Source of the DNA: Nitzschia sp. DOCU1
Lineage: Eukaryota; Bacillariophyta; Bacillariophyceae; Bacillariales; Bacillariaceae
DNA length: 64,000 bases
Direction of reading: 5' to 3'
NCBI GenBank assembly: GCA_951394045.1
Contig: OX595993.1
Location: 1,984,001 to 2,048,000 of the forward strand
The notes under the pieces were generated by a model. The model searched no databases. It was given only the letters and a program-made list of their open reading frames with translations, and was not told the origin of the DNA. This document shows positions 29,759-39,573 of this stretch, in pieces. The position numbers were made by a program, and so were the translations under genes. The stretch's first letter is position 1. Every line of letters starts with the position of its first letter.

Positions 29759-30940
29759 TTACCTAGACGCTTGGGGGCAAACCTCTTCCAGGTCCGCATA
29801 GTACCCCAAATCGTGGCATAGCGAAAGAAACTTTTGAGTGAGTGCCACACTCACATGACAAAGTTCCTCCCATGTCAATAATGGTCGATGGTTTCGGCTG
29901 TTGGTGTGCTCCGCCAGACGTCTACTGCGACGCAACCCAGAAATCAGGGCCGCCACGCGATCGGGACTGGGTATTGGTAGCCCAAGCGCCCGGAAAATGT
30001 CATTCAATCCTTCCAAATCTTGATAAACCGTCAAATCTTCTAGCGAAATTCGGGGAAGATGTAAATCCAAAAGAAACGTGTGCCACTGAATGTAGAATTC
30101 CATGCCACGATACATTAGAAATTTCGAGTCGCGTTGCCACTCTGTCTCATTTTGGTTGCTGCTAGTACTGGATGCGTGCTGTAATTCTTGCTCAATAACG
30201 TCCCGGTCTGTCAAATGAACATGACGCCGCAAATAGGTCAAATAGCTGCGGGTGCCCTCTGAGTTATAAGGCGTATCCTTGAGTGGTTCGGTAAAGGCAA
30301 TGCTCGTGAGGCTTTTCATGGGATCTCGTACAAAATGCCAAACATGCTCAAAGTTACTTCCATAGATTCTAGCATTGCCGAAATAGTGCTGGTCCTTGCG
30401 AATATGGATCCACGATACCATGGCTTTGGTGGTTGGCGTCGGAGAACGCATATCATTGACCGTGCTGACGCCCAATTTTTGCAAGAGCGTTTGGAGAAAG
30501 ACGGTACCACTGCGTGGCGTTGCCGTCACTAGGATGGGAATAGTTCTTGTCAATTCATAAATCTGGTGGCCAGTCTTGATCTCAGCAATGGCTTGGTCGG
30601 CCATGGTGCCATTGAAAAATGGGAGATTCTGACAACACGACGAAAACATGGTCGACCGTCGCACCAAACGACAATGGTAATTCGAACAGCAACGTGCATC
30701 CAATGAATTGTTGGTACATGTATAGAGAGTGGGACGCCCTTGATGGGCAATGAGCTTTTGTTGTTTCGTTTTGACAGTGTCGGCGTTTACGTCATTTCGA
30801 ACGGGAATGGCGAGCCGAGAAATTCCGACGCAAAGAAGAATGGTCAGAAAGGCGGACTTGGAGGGCCACGATTTCCTCGTTCGACCCATAACGATGGGAA
30901 CGATTGTTGTAGTACCATCAGGTACCATCAGGGCGTACAT
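29759..30940 (-). CDS. Type II membrane sulfotransferase
   Basis: Single exon, 393 aa from the first Met (an alternative Met at residue 18, MGRTRK, precedes the membrane segment). It has a cytosolic basic N-terminus, a membrane anchor at about 28-46 (SAFLTILLCVGISRLAIPV), a Cys-rich stem (CTNNSLDARCCSNYHC) and a sulfotransferase domain. The PAPS 5'-phosphosulfate loop is VTATPRSGTVFLQTLL and the 3'-phosphate site is HFVRDPMKSLTS. Such Golgi enzymes move sulfate from PAPS to carbohydrate or protein hydroxyls. The acceptor is not predictable. The coding start contains a direct GGTACCATCA-type repeat near 30910. Confidence 0.78.
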   Translation of the reverse strand: MYALMVPDGTTTIVPIVMGRTRKSWPSKSAFLTILLCVGISRLAIPVRNDVNADTVKTKQQKLIAHQGRPTLYTCTNNSLDARCCSNYHCRLVRRSTMFSSCCQNLPFFNGTMADQAIAEIKTGHQIYELTRTIPILVTATPRSGTVFLQTLLQKLGVSTVNDMRSPTPTTKAMVSWIHIRKDQHYFGNARIYGSNFEHVWHFVRDPMKSLTSIAFTEPLKDTPYNSEGTRSYLTYLRRHVHLTDRDVIEQELQHASSTSSNQNETEWQRDSKFLMYRGMEFYIQWHTFLLDLHLPRISLEDLTVYQDLEGLNDIFRALGLPIPSPDRVAALISGLRRSRRLAEHTNSRNHRPLLTWEELCHVSVALTQKFLSLCHDLGYYADLEEVCPQASR

Positions 30941-32715
30941 GAAACATGGCTATCTTACACAAAAATCATTCACAAAGTAGTGGGCGAAGAAGATCAAGGG
31001 GGTTGTGGTCGTTGATCATATGTCGGCACGACACTATGTCGATATGCACCCGTCATCACACGTTACTTGAGTCACTCATCACGACCGTACGTGCATACGG
31101 ACGGTCTGTCTGTAGCTTCTAAATAGTACAAATAGTCTATTTTCATTGGTTCGATTGATTGGTCTGTTCGCCATCGCACTTTATGGACTGACTCGACCAC
31201 TTTGACACATGGTCGACCTCGACTGTTGACCACTTTTACGTCTTTAGCAGTAATAGGTATTACGGACGCTCATCATCACTGCTATTGCTCATTACTACTA
31301 GAGTACTGTGATCTTAGTCATGTTGGCAATGGTGCAAAAGGAACGACAACTGCCTTGCGAATTTCTAATTTCTCGCTACTCCACACCAGGAGCGTCGACG
31401 ACGAAGAATCAATCATCCTGCTCCGCGTCATGTTTCTTAGGCTCCATCGTCTCTATGATCGACCCGAATTGGATGACTCCATAGCCAACTAAAAGGTGGC
31501 TCCTGCTGCTGCTTCCCGTGGCGCCGCACCGGCCTTCTGCCCTCCTACGATACGATGGCTAATCTCAATAGAAATGACTTGAAACAAGTGTGATCATGGA
31601 AATGATGGAAGTACGACCACCTTTTTAGCCGGCGTAAACAGAAACTGGGTAACGCAACTCTTCTTCACCTGCGATCAAAACTGGAATTCGTTTGTCATTT
31701 ATTTCACGTCCCTACGCCCTGCCCTCTTCTTGTACAAATGTCCATTTAGCTTCCGTTACTCATTTAACACCGCTAGTTTTGTCCTCAAATTCAGTGATGG
31801 AATGCACCAGCGTAATGTTGGCAACTAGCGGTAGACGAAGCTTCAACGTGCCGAATCGGAACCTCTACTAGAACACAGCATACTTAACAAATAGATTGTC
31901 GTCCGGTGACAGCGTATCCAACTTCACATTCGGTATCGCACCAAGCATACCGAAATAATCAAAACGAGATCAATATGGTATCTCGGAAAGACATGAAGAA
32001 TGATTTACGGTCACGAACCCCCAATTGATCTTATGCGTACGCACGATTCGATAAATGAATGCCTATTACTCTACCTCTTCTATGTTGTGCATTGGGAACC
32101 GAAGGCACCGCGGCGAAGCCCAATAACTTCTCCACACTCCGAATGGCAGCATCCGCTCAATGATAAACTCTCTATGAAGTGCACCGTCTGGACAATTACG
32201 TCACCATGTTATCTGTACAACATTAAGTAAAACGAAATCTATTGTCGATAAACGTTAGACGGCGGAATAAGGAAAAGCTCATTTTGCCAGAGATGCAAAA
32301 TCGGCTTCTCCGTATGCAACATCATCTCTGTTTCGCAATTAGCGGCTCAGCGATGCAAAAGTCTATTCCTCAAGACAGTAGTTGCACATTTTGGGTATTC
32401 TCATCAAGGCGACAACAGCAGACAGTTGCCTTCCGCCGTTATTTGTTGTGCGAGGTCAGATCCTCGTCCTACTACCGCGGCCCTCCTGGGCCATCACGAT
32501 GATCATTCCTCGCTTGGTTATTCTTGGTGGTGCTGCTCCTCTGACGACTAGATCGCGCCGTTTCTCAGGTGGTACAACGTAAGAGGAACTTAATTTGTTT
32601 TCTCTGCTGGGGTAAATTGCGAAAGGGGACGAGGAAAAGAATTCATATCACCACTAGTAGTATTAGGAGGCACCACCAGCACCCCCACTCCCCCCACAGC
32701 AGAGTACGTATAATC
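30941..32715. other. Long intergenic region, no gene recognised
   Basis: 1.8 kb between divergent genes. Open frames are short (up to 96 codons at 31202..31492) and lack features. It should include both promoters. The stretch 32640-32715 just before the next start is purine/CA-rich and is probably 5' UTR. Confidence 0.5.
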
Positions 32716-35016
32716 ATGCTGATGGCCGGGGTTCAAGAAGAGGACCAGGAGGATTCTACCAGCAGTGGTCGGGAGTCCAGAAACGTCGCAATGTTGTCTC
32801 CTCCTGCCACTGAACAAGAAGGCGCACCAACAACGACTAGAAAGAGAAATCGTGATCTGTTGCTAGATACCGAGGATCCACCATTAGAGGAGCAGCAGAA
32901 GAAGAACAACAAAGGAGAAGGAATTTCGCCCACCAACAAAAACGCCGGAAATCCCTACAACAGCCATGGAACGATGATAGCCCACGAGCTTAATATGCTT
33001 ACTCCCCATGAACGAGAGCGTATCCTCCATGATCTCCATGGAGTCTCTGACGATATCATTTCCGGGGCCCTTTTTCCTAGTGAAGACAAAGAAGAAGCGA
33101 TAGACAATGCTCTGGACGAACTCCAAAAGCTTTGCGACCATGAGCGTCTACGGGCGAATAACGGATTACTTCGTTTAGCCGAGGAGCAATATCCCGAGCG
33201 TATGAAAAGTCGAGATTTCCTTCTGATGTTTCTTCGAGCGAACGAGTACAATCCCAGATTAGCCTTTGGCCGAATTCTTCTTCATTTGGAACATCACCAG
33301 CAACTATTCGGGGAAGCCAAAGTAGGAAAGCGAATAACGATGGACGATTTGAGTGCATCTGACAGACTAACTTTGGAGACAGGGCACCTTCAACTTTTGC
33401 CAGAAAGCGATCGTTCGGGCCGCCTCGTCGTCTTTGTTGATGCTGTGGCCAGTGGGAGGACCACCGCCGGCGACAGCAACCACAGGGACATTTCTGTGGA
33501 CAGTATGGTGAGTGTAAAGAACAGTGGTAGCGTGAGAAGCTTTTGATGGCTCCTAGTAGTTGTGTGCGCGTTGGTCATTGCGTGATCTGACTCCTTCTTC
33601 CCCCTAATCTTCTAACTCGCTTCTTGTCTTCCGGGCGGACGACAACGATGATGTTGTTTTCTTACGTGTTTGCTACTACTCTGAAAGCTCCGCGTGGCTT
33701 ACTATGTCCTGATGGCTGGTCTAGAGGACAATGAGCAAGCCCAAGAGTGTGGGGTTGTCATTGTCCTCTCTTACCTTATGGAAGAAGATAGTATGGGGTT
33801 ACGCAGTCCGGGGCGAGTAGACAACCTTCTTGCTGGGGAATTAGCATTGTTGATGGAAGGGGCAGCTCGTCTATTCCAAGGACTTCCCCTCAAGCTTCGC
33901 GCCCTACATGCCTGCCTTAACCCCCAAAACTCGTTTGATGAAGGCTTCTATGCATTGCAGCGATTCTTGACAAGAGATTGCCGAGTTCGAAGTCGCATCC
34001 ATCGTGGAAGCCTGGCTGAATGCCGATCGGCGCTAAACGCATTCGGAATTCCTTCCATTAAAGTCCCGTTGAGCGCCAGTTTGTCCATTGAGAGACAGCA
34101 CCACAACGATTGGATACGCTATCGTGAAAATATCGAGGCGCTAGTTGAACCGGCTCGGGAGTCCTCAGAAACAAATTCATTGATCCTGGTTCCTTCTCGG
34201 GGGGTACCTACATGTTCCTCTGGTGGTTGTGAGCAGGAAGAACAAGGTGCCCCACCAGCATCTAGGCCTACTGCTGCTAGAACATGTCCTCAGAATGCTC
34301 TGATAGTAGGTGCTGCTATTGCCGGCGACCACGACAACACGTGCGCGGTGGTGCACTCCTTGGACACCCAAGAAGAAATGGGCACTAGTAGCAGGCACGA
34401 GTCCGCTGCTGCTGCTATTTCCTTTTCTCTATCTCCGCATGATCCGCTCTCTTTGTTCGCAAGCTGCTCCTCGAGGGAGACTAGAACTGCGTTGGTGACA
34501 TCAAATCATCTTCACCAACAACAGCTCAGCTCCTCACCTGCTCTCGTCGTTTCTGGTAAGTCGCCATACGACGAGGAACATGATACTGGTGCTGCAGGTC
34601 CTCGGCAGTCGGTTGATGCGCCTTCTATGATGATCGAAACGCCGTCGCGGCAAGATGTTCTTTTCGGACGTGGTCGGCGAATCCAAGAGCATCATGGCAA
34701 CATCTTGCTAAACTCTTTAGTCGAAGCAGTTAGAGAACGGAGAGATGGCTTGGCGAGACGAAGTGATAAAACCGTAATTTCCCAAACGATTGTGACGAAA
34801 GTAAAACAGGCCGGTGGGCGGTTTTTGAAGCAATCTTCCAGAAATCCCAACATGTGGGAAGAAGCCGACGACGAGGCCGCAAGCCGCAAAGTCAGCCACG
34901 CTTTTCGGTCACTACGACAGTCTCAGAGGCTAAGGGAAGTATCGGAGGCTAGCGAAAAAGGGACGATGAAGAAATGCGAAACGCAAGACGAGCCCCTCAC
35001 CAACTATGATGATTAG
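32716..35016 (+). CDS. CRAL-TRIO-like protein fused to a C-terminal DUF6824 domain
   Basis: Two exons, 32716..33507 and 33688..35016, give 706 aa. The intron is GTGAGT to CTGAAAG, phase 0. The start is the first ATG of the frame; a second Met lies two codons on. The N-terminal 90 residues are Glu/Gln-rich. Residues about 130-400 look Sec14/CRAL-TRIO-like: PERMKSRDFLLMFLRANEYN, then GRLVVFVDA, LRVAYYVLMAGLEDNEQAQ and LPLKLRALHACLNP. After a variable Ser-rich linker, residues about 585-680 match DUF6824, a domain expanded in diatoms: QDVLFGRGRRIQEHHGN, VKQAGGRFLKQ, VSHAFRSLRQ. DUF6824 is suspected to be a nuclear or regulatory domain. The combined function is unknown. Confidence 0.72.
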
Positions 35017-35360
35017 AACCAGTATACGACCATGAGAAAGAAGACGAAGAGCAGTCCTCAAGAAGACTCAAGCGGCTGCTGCTGCTATGCGTACACTGTT
35101 TGTTCAGCGGCCTTAAGGAGAGAAGAACAAAGAAGAAGTCCTGCTCGTCGTACTTCCAGTCCGACCACAGACGAAGACTACTAGTTTGCATCTACCGGTA
35201 GAAACGGGTTTGCTTTCACGCCGAGGAGTAGTAATTGCACATCATGTTTGTTCTTCTCTACTACAACGCAAGATTACTACATAGAAGTTCTGATTCAGTA
35301 CTTACTAATGCAGCAGTTCTCGAACCATCTTTGTTCCATTTTATATTGATCTACGTTTTG
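35017..35360. other. Convergent spacer, no gene seen
   Basis: 3' flanks of the DUF6824 and GNAT genes. Nothing else is visible. Confidence 0.55.
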
Positions 35361-36056
35361 CTACTTATTCAGTTTTTTCCAGAACACAATTTTGTCTTCT
35401 CCATCTTGGTAGTAGTCGGCGATACGAGCCACTTGTTCAAAACCACTCTTGTCATAAAAGTTTCGCGCCTGCGCATATTCGTCGCTTCCAGCAGTTTCGA
35501 CTAGGAGCAACCGAGCTCTGTTTCGTTGCAAATATTCTTCCAAGTGCTTCATTAGTTTTGAGCCAACCCCTTGACGATGAAAGTCTGTATCAACAGCAAG
35601 TAGAAGTGCATTGAAAGTTCCCTCAGTTAGCTTTTCCGGCGCACAATAGACAACACCATTGATCAATTCTTCTTCTTCGTCATCATCATCCAGGTTGTTA
35701 GCAGCATTGCGACGTGCTGCTGCTGATAAAGAAACAAACCATGATTCTCCGAGAGTGCTGCCCACCACTTGACTTATGGGCTCTTCATGATGGTGATCAT
35801 CATTCGTCCTCCCACTGTCAGCAGTAAGCAAGAAGTAAGGTTCGGTCATCTCGTCCAACATTTCCGAGGGAAACAGTCCGCACTTGTCAATTACTTTCTT
35901 AACTTTTGGTACATCGTCTTGGGTCAGAGGTCGAATTCTGTTCATGGGTGCTGTTTGTACTAGTAGTAGGGAGAGATTATATCCGAATCCCAAACGAATA
36001 GTACGAAAAGCAAGGTACAAGACGACGTGGTGCGTTGACAGTTGTTTCATTACCAC
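35361..36056 (-). CDS. GNAT-family N-acetyltransferase
   Basis: Single exon, 231 aa from the first Met. A later Met (35945, MNRIRPLTQDD) starts exactly at the GNAT domain and could be the true start. The 37 residues before it are hydrophobic/basic and could be an organelle or signal presequence. The acetyl-CoA loop is DFHRQGVGSKLMKHLEEYL. The C-terminal Y-x-x-x-G pattern is ARNFYDKSGFEQVARIADYY. An acidic insert (NNLDDDDEEEEL) interrupts the central beta strands. Substrate unknown. Confidence 0.8.
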   Translation of the reverse strand: MVMKQLSTHHVVLYLAFRTIRLGFGYNLSLLLVQTAPMNRIRPLTQDDVPKVKKVIDKCGLFPSEMLDEMTEPYFLLTADSGRTNDDHHHEEPISQVVGSTLGESWFVSLSAAARRNAANNLDDDDEEEELINGVVYCAPEKLTEGTFNALLLAVDTDFHRQGVGSKLMKHLEEYLQRNRARLLLVETAGSDEYAQARNFYDKSGFEQVARIADYYQDGEDKIVFWKKLNK

Positions 36057-37782
36057 AACAAGATTAGTAATTTATGTGAAATGCAAATACTAAATCGACA
36101 TAGAGTATGGCTCCGCGGGAATGGGGCTACTAGGAGACATGTACTTTTAGCTTTGTGTCGACTGGCGAAGAGGATGAGGACAAGACCAAAGTATATAGGT
36201 ACCAGGAGACCTACCCTTAGTTTGCAGCACTGATGGTTGGAGGCGGAAACAATTTCTAGAGTGCGAGCGGGGCCATGCATACATTTTAAAAGTATCTACT
36301 AGATTCTGGGGGGAGTCCCACACATGACTCGAAATGATCAATATCCCCCCGCATCCAGCTGCCCCCAAGTCTAAAAGCTTTCAGTGCCAGACTGCATTAG
36401 TACGTGCTCTGTATAAGAACCTGTTCTGTCTTCGTAAATTGCCCCTATCAAGAGTCCACTTATAACACTGCTGAAAAAAGAAGGGAAATGTCTTATATTC
36501 TAAATAGGAGCAGCATATAAAATACGTCGCAAGTGCATATGTAATATGTCAATACTACTTATGTAATACGTAAATACATCATATGTAAAACGTAAATACT
36601 GCACATGTAATATGTAAATACTTCACAAAAATATGACAATACTTCACATTACATATTTTTAAGTAGATACGACACATTTTTGTGTCGTATTGACTTAAAA
36701 TTAAGTAGATGCAGCATATAAAATATGTCAATACAGCATATGTAATATGTCAATACTGCATATGTAATACGTAAATACATCATATGTAAAACGTAAATAC
36801 TGCACATGTAATATGTAAATACTTCACAAAAATTTGTCAGCAATAAGTAGATTCTACTTATGAATGTGTTCCACTCATCACCCGTCATTGCCTTTGAAAT
36901 CTGTTCCTTGTTCGCCAGGTGCTCGAAATCTATTGCCTTGTTCGCAAGATGCCTTCTTCATCAAGGCTCTCTTCTTCGGGGAACAAACTGCCCCCAAAGC
37001 AAAATCTTTTGAGAGGCGCCTGCCAAATGACAAGGCGGGCGGGTCGATCGTCTCATCAGCCACATGCCAGGAGGTTGCAAACCCCACAAGGCATATGTTG
37101 GGATGACGACTGATAATAATTGCTGGATTAAATTTAAGCCCCTGTTGGCAGACTACGGTAGCTAGAGGTAGAGACCTTCGGTCATTTCGCCTTTTTTCTT
37201 TCCTCTGCGTCAGTCCTCGCCCACCACAAAGCGAAAAGGGAATGTTGACTTTTAGCACGTATTCCCGCAGCGCCTATCTTGGAACGTCTTGGAACACTTG
37301 GCGAAACCACGACACCAAAAAATCTGCTGTCGCAGGTTTGGGAGGAATTCGTTCTCGGGCAGGATGCAGTTGGTTCCTCAACTCTATATTAAAGATTTCA
37401 GTGGGGTCGGCACCACGAACCTATCATGATCGGAGGGTGGTAGCAGCGTACTGTAATTATTGGATCCTTGTCACCGACTACAAAAACTATGCTAGTTACA
37501 GTAGTTGCTACCGAACAAATGGATACTTCGACTAGCTCGAGCCTGTTGGACTAACGCGAGTCAAATGTTATTGGGCTATGGGTCCTACAATCCTCCCAGA
37601 ACGCCAAAAGATCCATCCAACGGCGCCAGCACACACAACCGACCAAGACACATGTCGGCGTCAAAGCATCACTATTCCAGCTATATCCATCATCAAACAC
37701 CCATCCCCTTAGTCCCCTCATTGTGTTCTTTGTAGTCGGACTTCGGGTAGTAACAGGGGAGATCTCAATTGACGTTGCTGAC
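36057..37782. other. Intergenic region containing an AT-rich repeat block
   Basis: 1.7 kb without a convincing gene. Open frames on both strands at 36864..37258 overlap each other and have no features. The centre (36481-36840) is 27% GC by my count (97 of 360) and carries the 22-bp repeats listed separately. TGACGT occurs at 37770-37775, just upstream of the next start codon. Confidence 0.55.
36534..36840. repeat. Two arrays of a 22-bp AT-rich repeat around a palindrome
   Basis: Array 1 (36534-36642) has four 22-mers and a 21-mer; array 2 (36713-36822) has five 22-mers followed by a partial unit. The unit is of the type GCATATGTAATATGTCAATAC. Units 2-4 of array 1 nearly match units 3-5 of array 2, so a block was duplicated. 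Between them is a perfect inverted repeat, ATACGACACA-TTTT-TGTGTCGTAT (36667-36690), and a second short palindrome (ACTTAAAATTAAGT). TAAGTAGAT recurs at the edges. Confidence 0.9.
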
Positions 37783-39293
37783 ATGAAGTTCGCCAGCGTC
37801 GCCGTTGGCGCCGTCGTTGGAATTGGAGGATTTCTGTTGCAAGGTCCGTTGGCGGCTGCGTGGACTCCTTCCTCGCTTTTATTGCCACCGGGCAGAGGAT
37901 CCACACGAGCGACTCGTGTTGCCGTGACTAGCAGTGAGGAGGACGTGGAGTATTCGGATCTTCCCGATTTCGGCAAAACAACGGTGGAAGTCGACTTGAT
38001 CAAATTGAAAGATCCGGTTCGAGATCAAGCCGCGAAACCATGGCGTCGTCACGATTTGTTTGGACAATCGATCGTTGATCAAACGCTCCAAGAACTGGAA
38101 TCGGACCAAGGCTTTCAGGCGACGAGACGGCAGATTGAGGCCATTGGGCTGGAGGGAATGACCAAAGAAGAACGGACCAAGAGGCGACGTGCGTTGACGA
38201 ATTTGGGAATTCCGACGTTTGCGCAATTTCTTTCCGAAAAGATGAATGCGGTGGATTCTGCTACAGCTTCCACCAAGAAGAAACCCTATCATTTGAATCG
38301 ACGTCCCACAAAAATCCTTCAAATCAACATTGGCTTGTACTGCAATCAAGCTTGCAACCACTGCCACGTCGAGTCCTCACCTCTGCGCAAGGACGAAAAC
38401 ATGTCGGCCGAAACGGCAGCGCGATGTTTGGAGATCTTGAAACAGTCACCTTCCATAACGACACTGGATATAACGGGGGGAGCGCCGGAACTCAATGCCA
38501 ACTTTCGTTATCTCGTTCGGATGGCAAGGGAACTCAGGCCTGATTTGGAGATTATCGACCGATGCAACCTTACCGTCTTGCAGGAACCCGGCCAGGAAGA
38601 TCTCGTCACGTTTCTTAAAGAAAACAAAGTTCATATTATTGCATCTCTTCCATGTTACTCGGAGGAGAATGTGGATACCCAGCGGGGCAACGGCGTCTTT
38701 GAACGGAGTATCGCTGCGTTGTTGGCGTTAAACGACGCGGGGTACGGTCAAGATCCGACGCTCCAATTGGATCTAGTCTACAATCCGTTGGGCGCTTTCT
38801 TGCCCCCACCCCAATCCAAGCTCCAAGATCAGTACAAGATGCGACTAGCCGACAACTTTGGAATCTTATTCAACAGCCTATTCACAATCACCAATATGCC
38901 GATCAAGCGATTCGCAGACTTTCTGCACCGTCGAGGGGAACTCGAAGAGTACATGAGCCTGCTAGTGCGGAATTTCAACAAAGATACGGTCGAGAATCTC
39001 ATGTGTTTGGATACTGTAAGCGTTGGATGGGACGGGCAGGTGAGTCCCAAGCATCTTGCTTGCTTGTGGGGGGACATGGGCTGGAATGACTTACACTGTC
39101 GACGATTTTCGCACAGATCTACGACTGCGACTTTAACCAACAGCTTGGCATGGGGCTTGGTGTTACGGGTGGCCGAACTGTGTTTGATATCGGATCTTTG
39201 GATGATCTGTTGAATGTTCGAGTACGAACGGACAATCACTGCTTTGGATGCACGGCAGGAATGGGGTCCAGCTGACAGGGTGCCACGGCCTAA
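37783..39293 (+). CDS. arsS: ArsS-like radical SAM protein, probable selenoprotein (TGA at 39273 read as Sec)
   Basis: Exons 37783..39039 and 39117..39293. The intron is GTGAGT to CGCACAG, phase 0. This gives 477 aa if TGA 39273-39275 is selenocysteine, 471 if it is a stop. The first ATG of the frame starts a signal peptide (MKFASVAVGAVVGIGGFLL) followed by LAAA/WTPSS, possibly plastid-directed. The radical SAM cluster motif is CNQACNHCHVESS (Cx3Cx2C), with ITGGAPEL downstream. The C-terminal DUF3641 part ends HCFGCTAGMGSS, then TGA, then QGATA and TAA. The bacterial family makes arsenosugars with ArsM and includes Cys and Sec forms. A SECIS-like fold lies 3' (39362..39416). The alternative is a truncated protein lacking the last Cys equivalent. 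Confidence 0.8.
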
Positions 39294-39361
39294 ACATCGT
39301 TTGGGTTGTGGAGTAGTACTTTAGTTTTTATGTTTGTTGTGGGCTTGGTGCAGGATTATCT

Positions 39362-39416
39362 AATGAATGACTTCTTGCTGTCGCCAGGTGTAGCCTGGGG
39401 ACTGGAAGAATGAAAA
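39362..39416 (+). promoter_or_regulatory. Candidate eukaryotic SECIS element in the 3' UTR
   Basis: ATGA (39367-39370) faces TGA (39411-39413), so A70 pairs G412 and G69 pairs A413 as the tandem sheared G-A pairs of a SECIS core. Above it, 39372-39382 pairs with 39400-39410: 9 Watson-Crick pairs and two mismatches, TTCTT/AAGAA being the lower five. An apical CCAGG-TGTAG-CCTGG hairpin caps it. Thirteen nt separate ATGA from a CC (39384-39385), the spacing and CC variant known for SelM/SelO-type elements; most have AA. It starts 91 nt after the TGA. Found by eye, not by a covariance model. Confidence 0.55.
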
Positions 39417-39573
39417 TTGGATGAAGATCTCCTTCATGCCTATTTGCAATCTCAATGTGATGTGCAACGTGTAATACTAATTTTAGATGAATACGGCTTG
39501 GTAGCTTCCAATTGCGAATTGTGTGTTTCCAGCCCATAAAACGACAGCAGTTCTTTCGAATGGTGTTGTCTGC

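Noticed and set aside
36864..37258. Open frames on both strands beside the AT-rich block as a mobile-element gene
   Set aside because: No reverse transcriptase, integrase or transposase motif, no terminal repeats, and the two frames are mutually overlapping.
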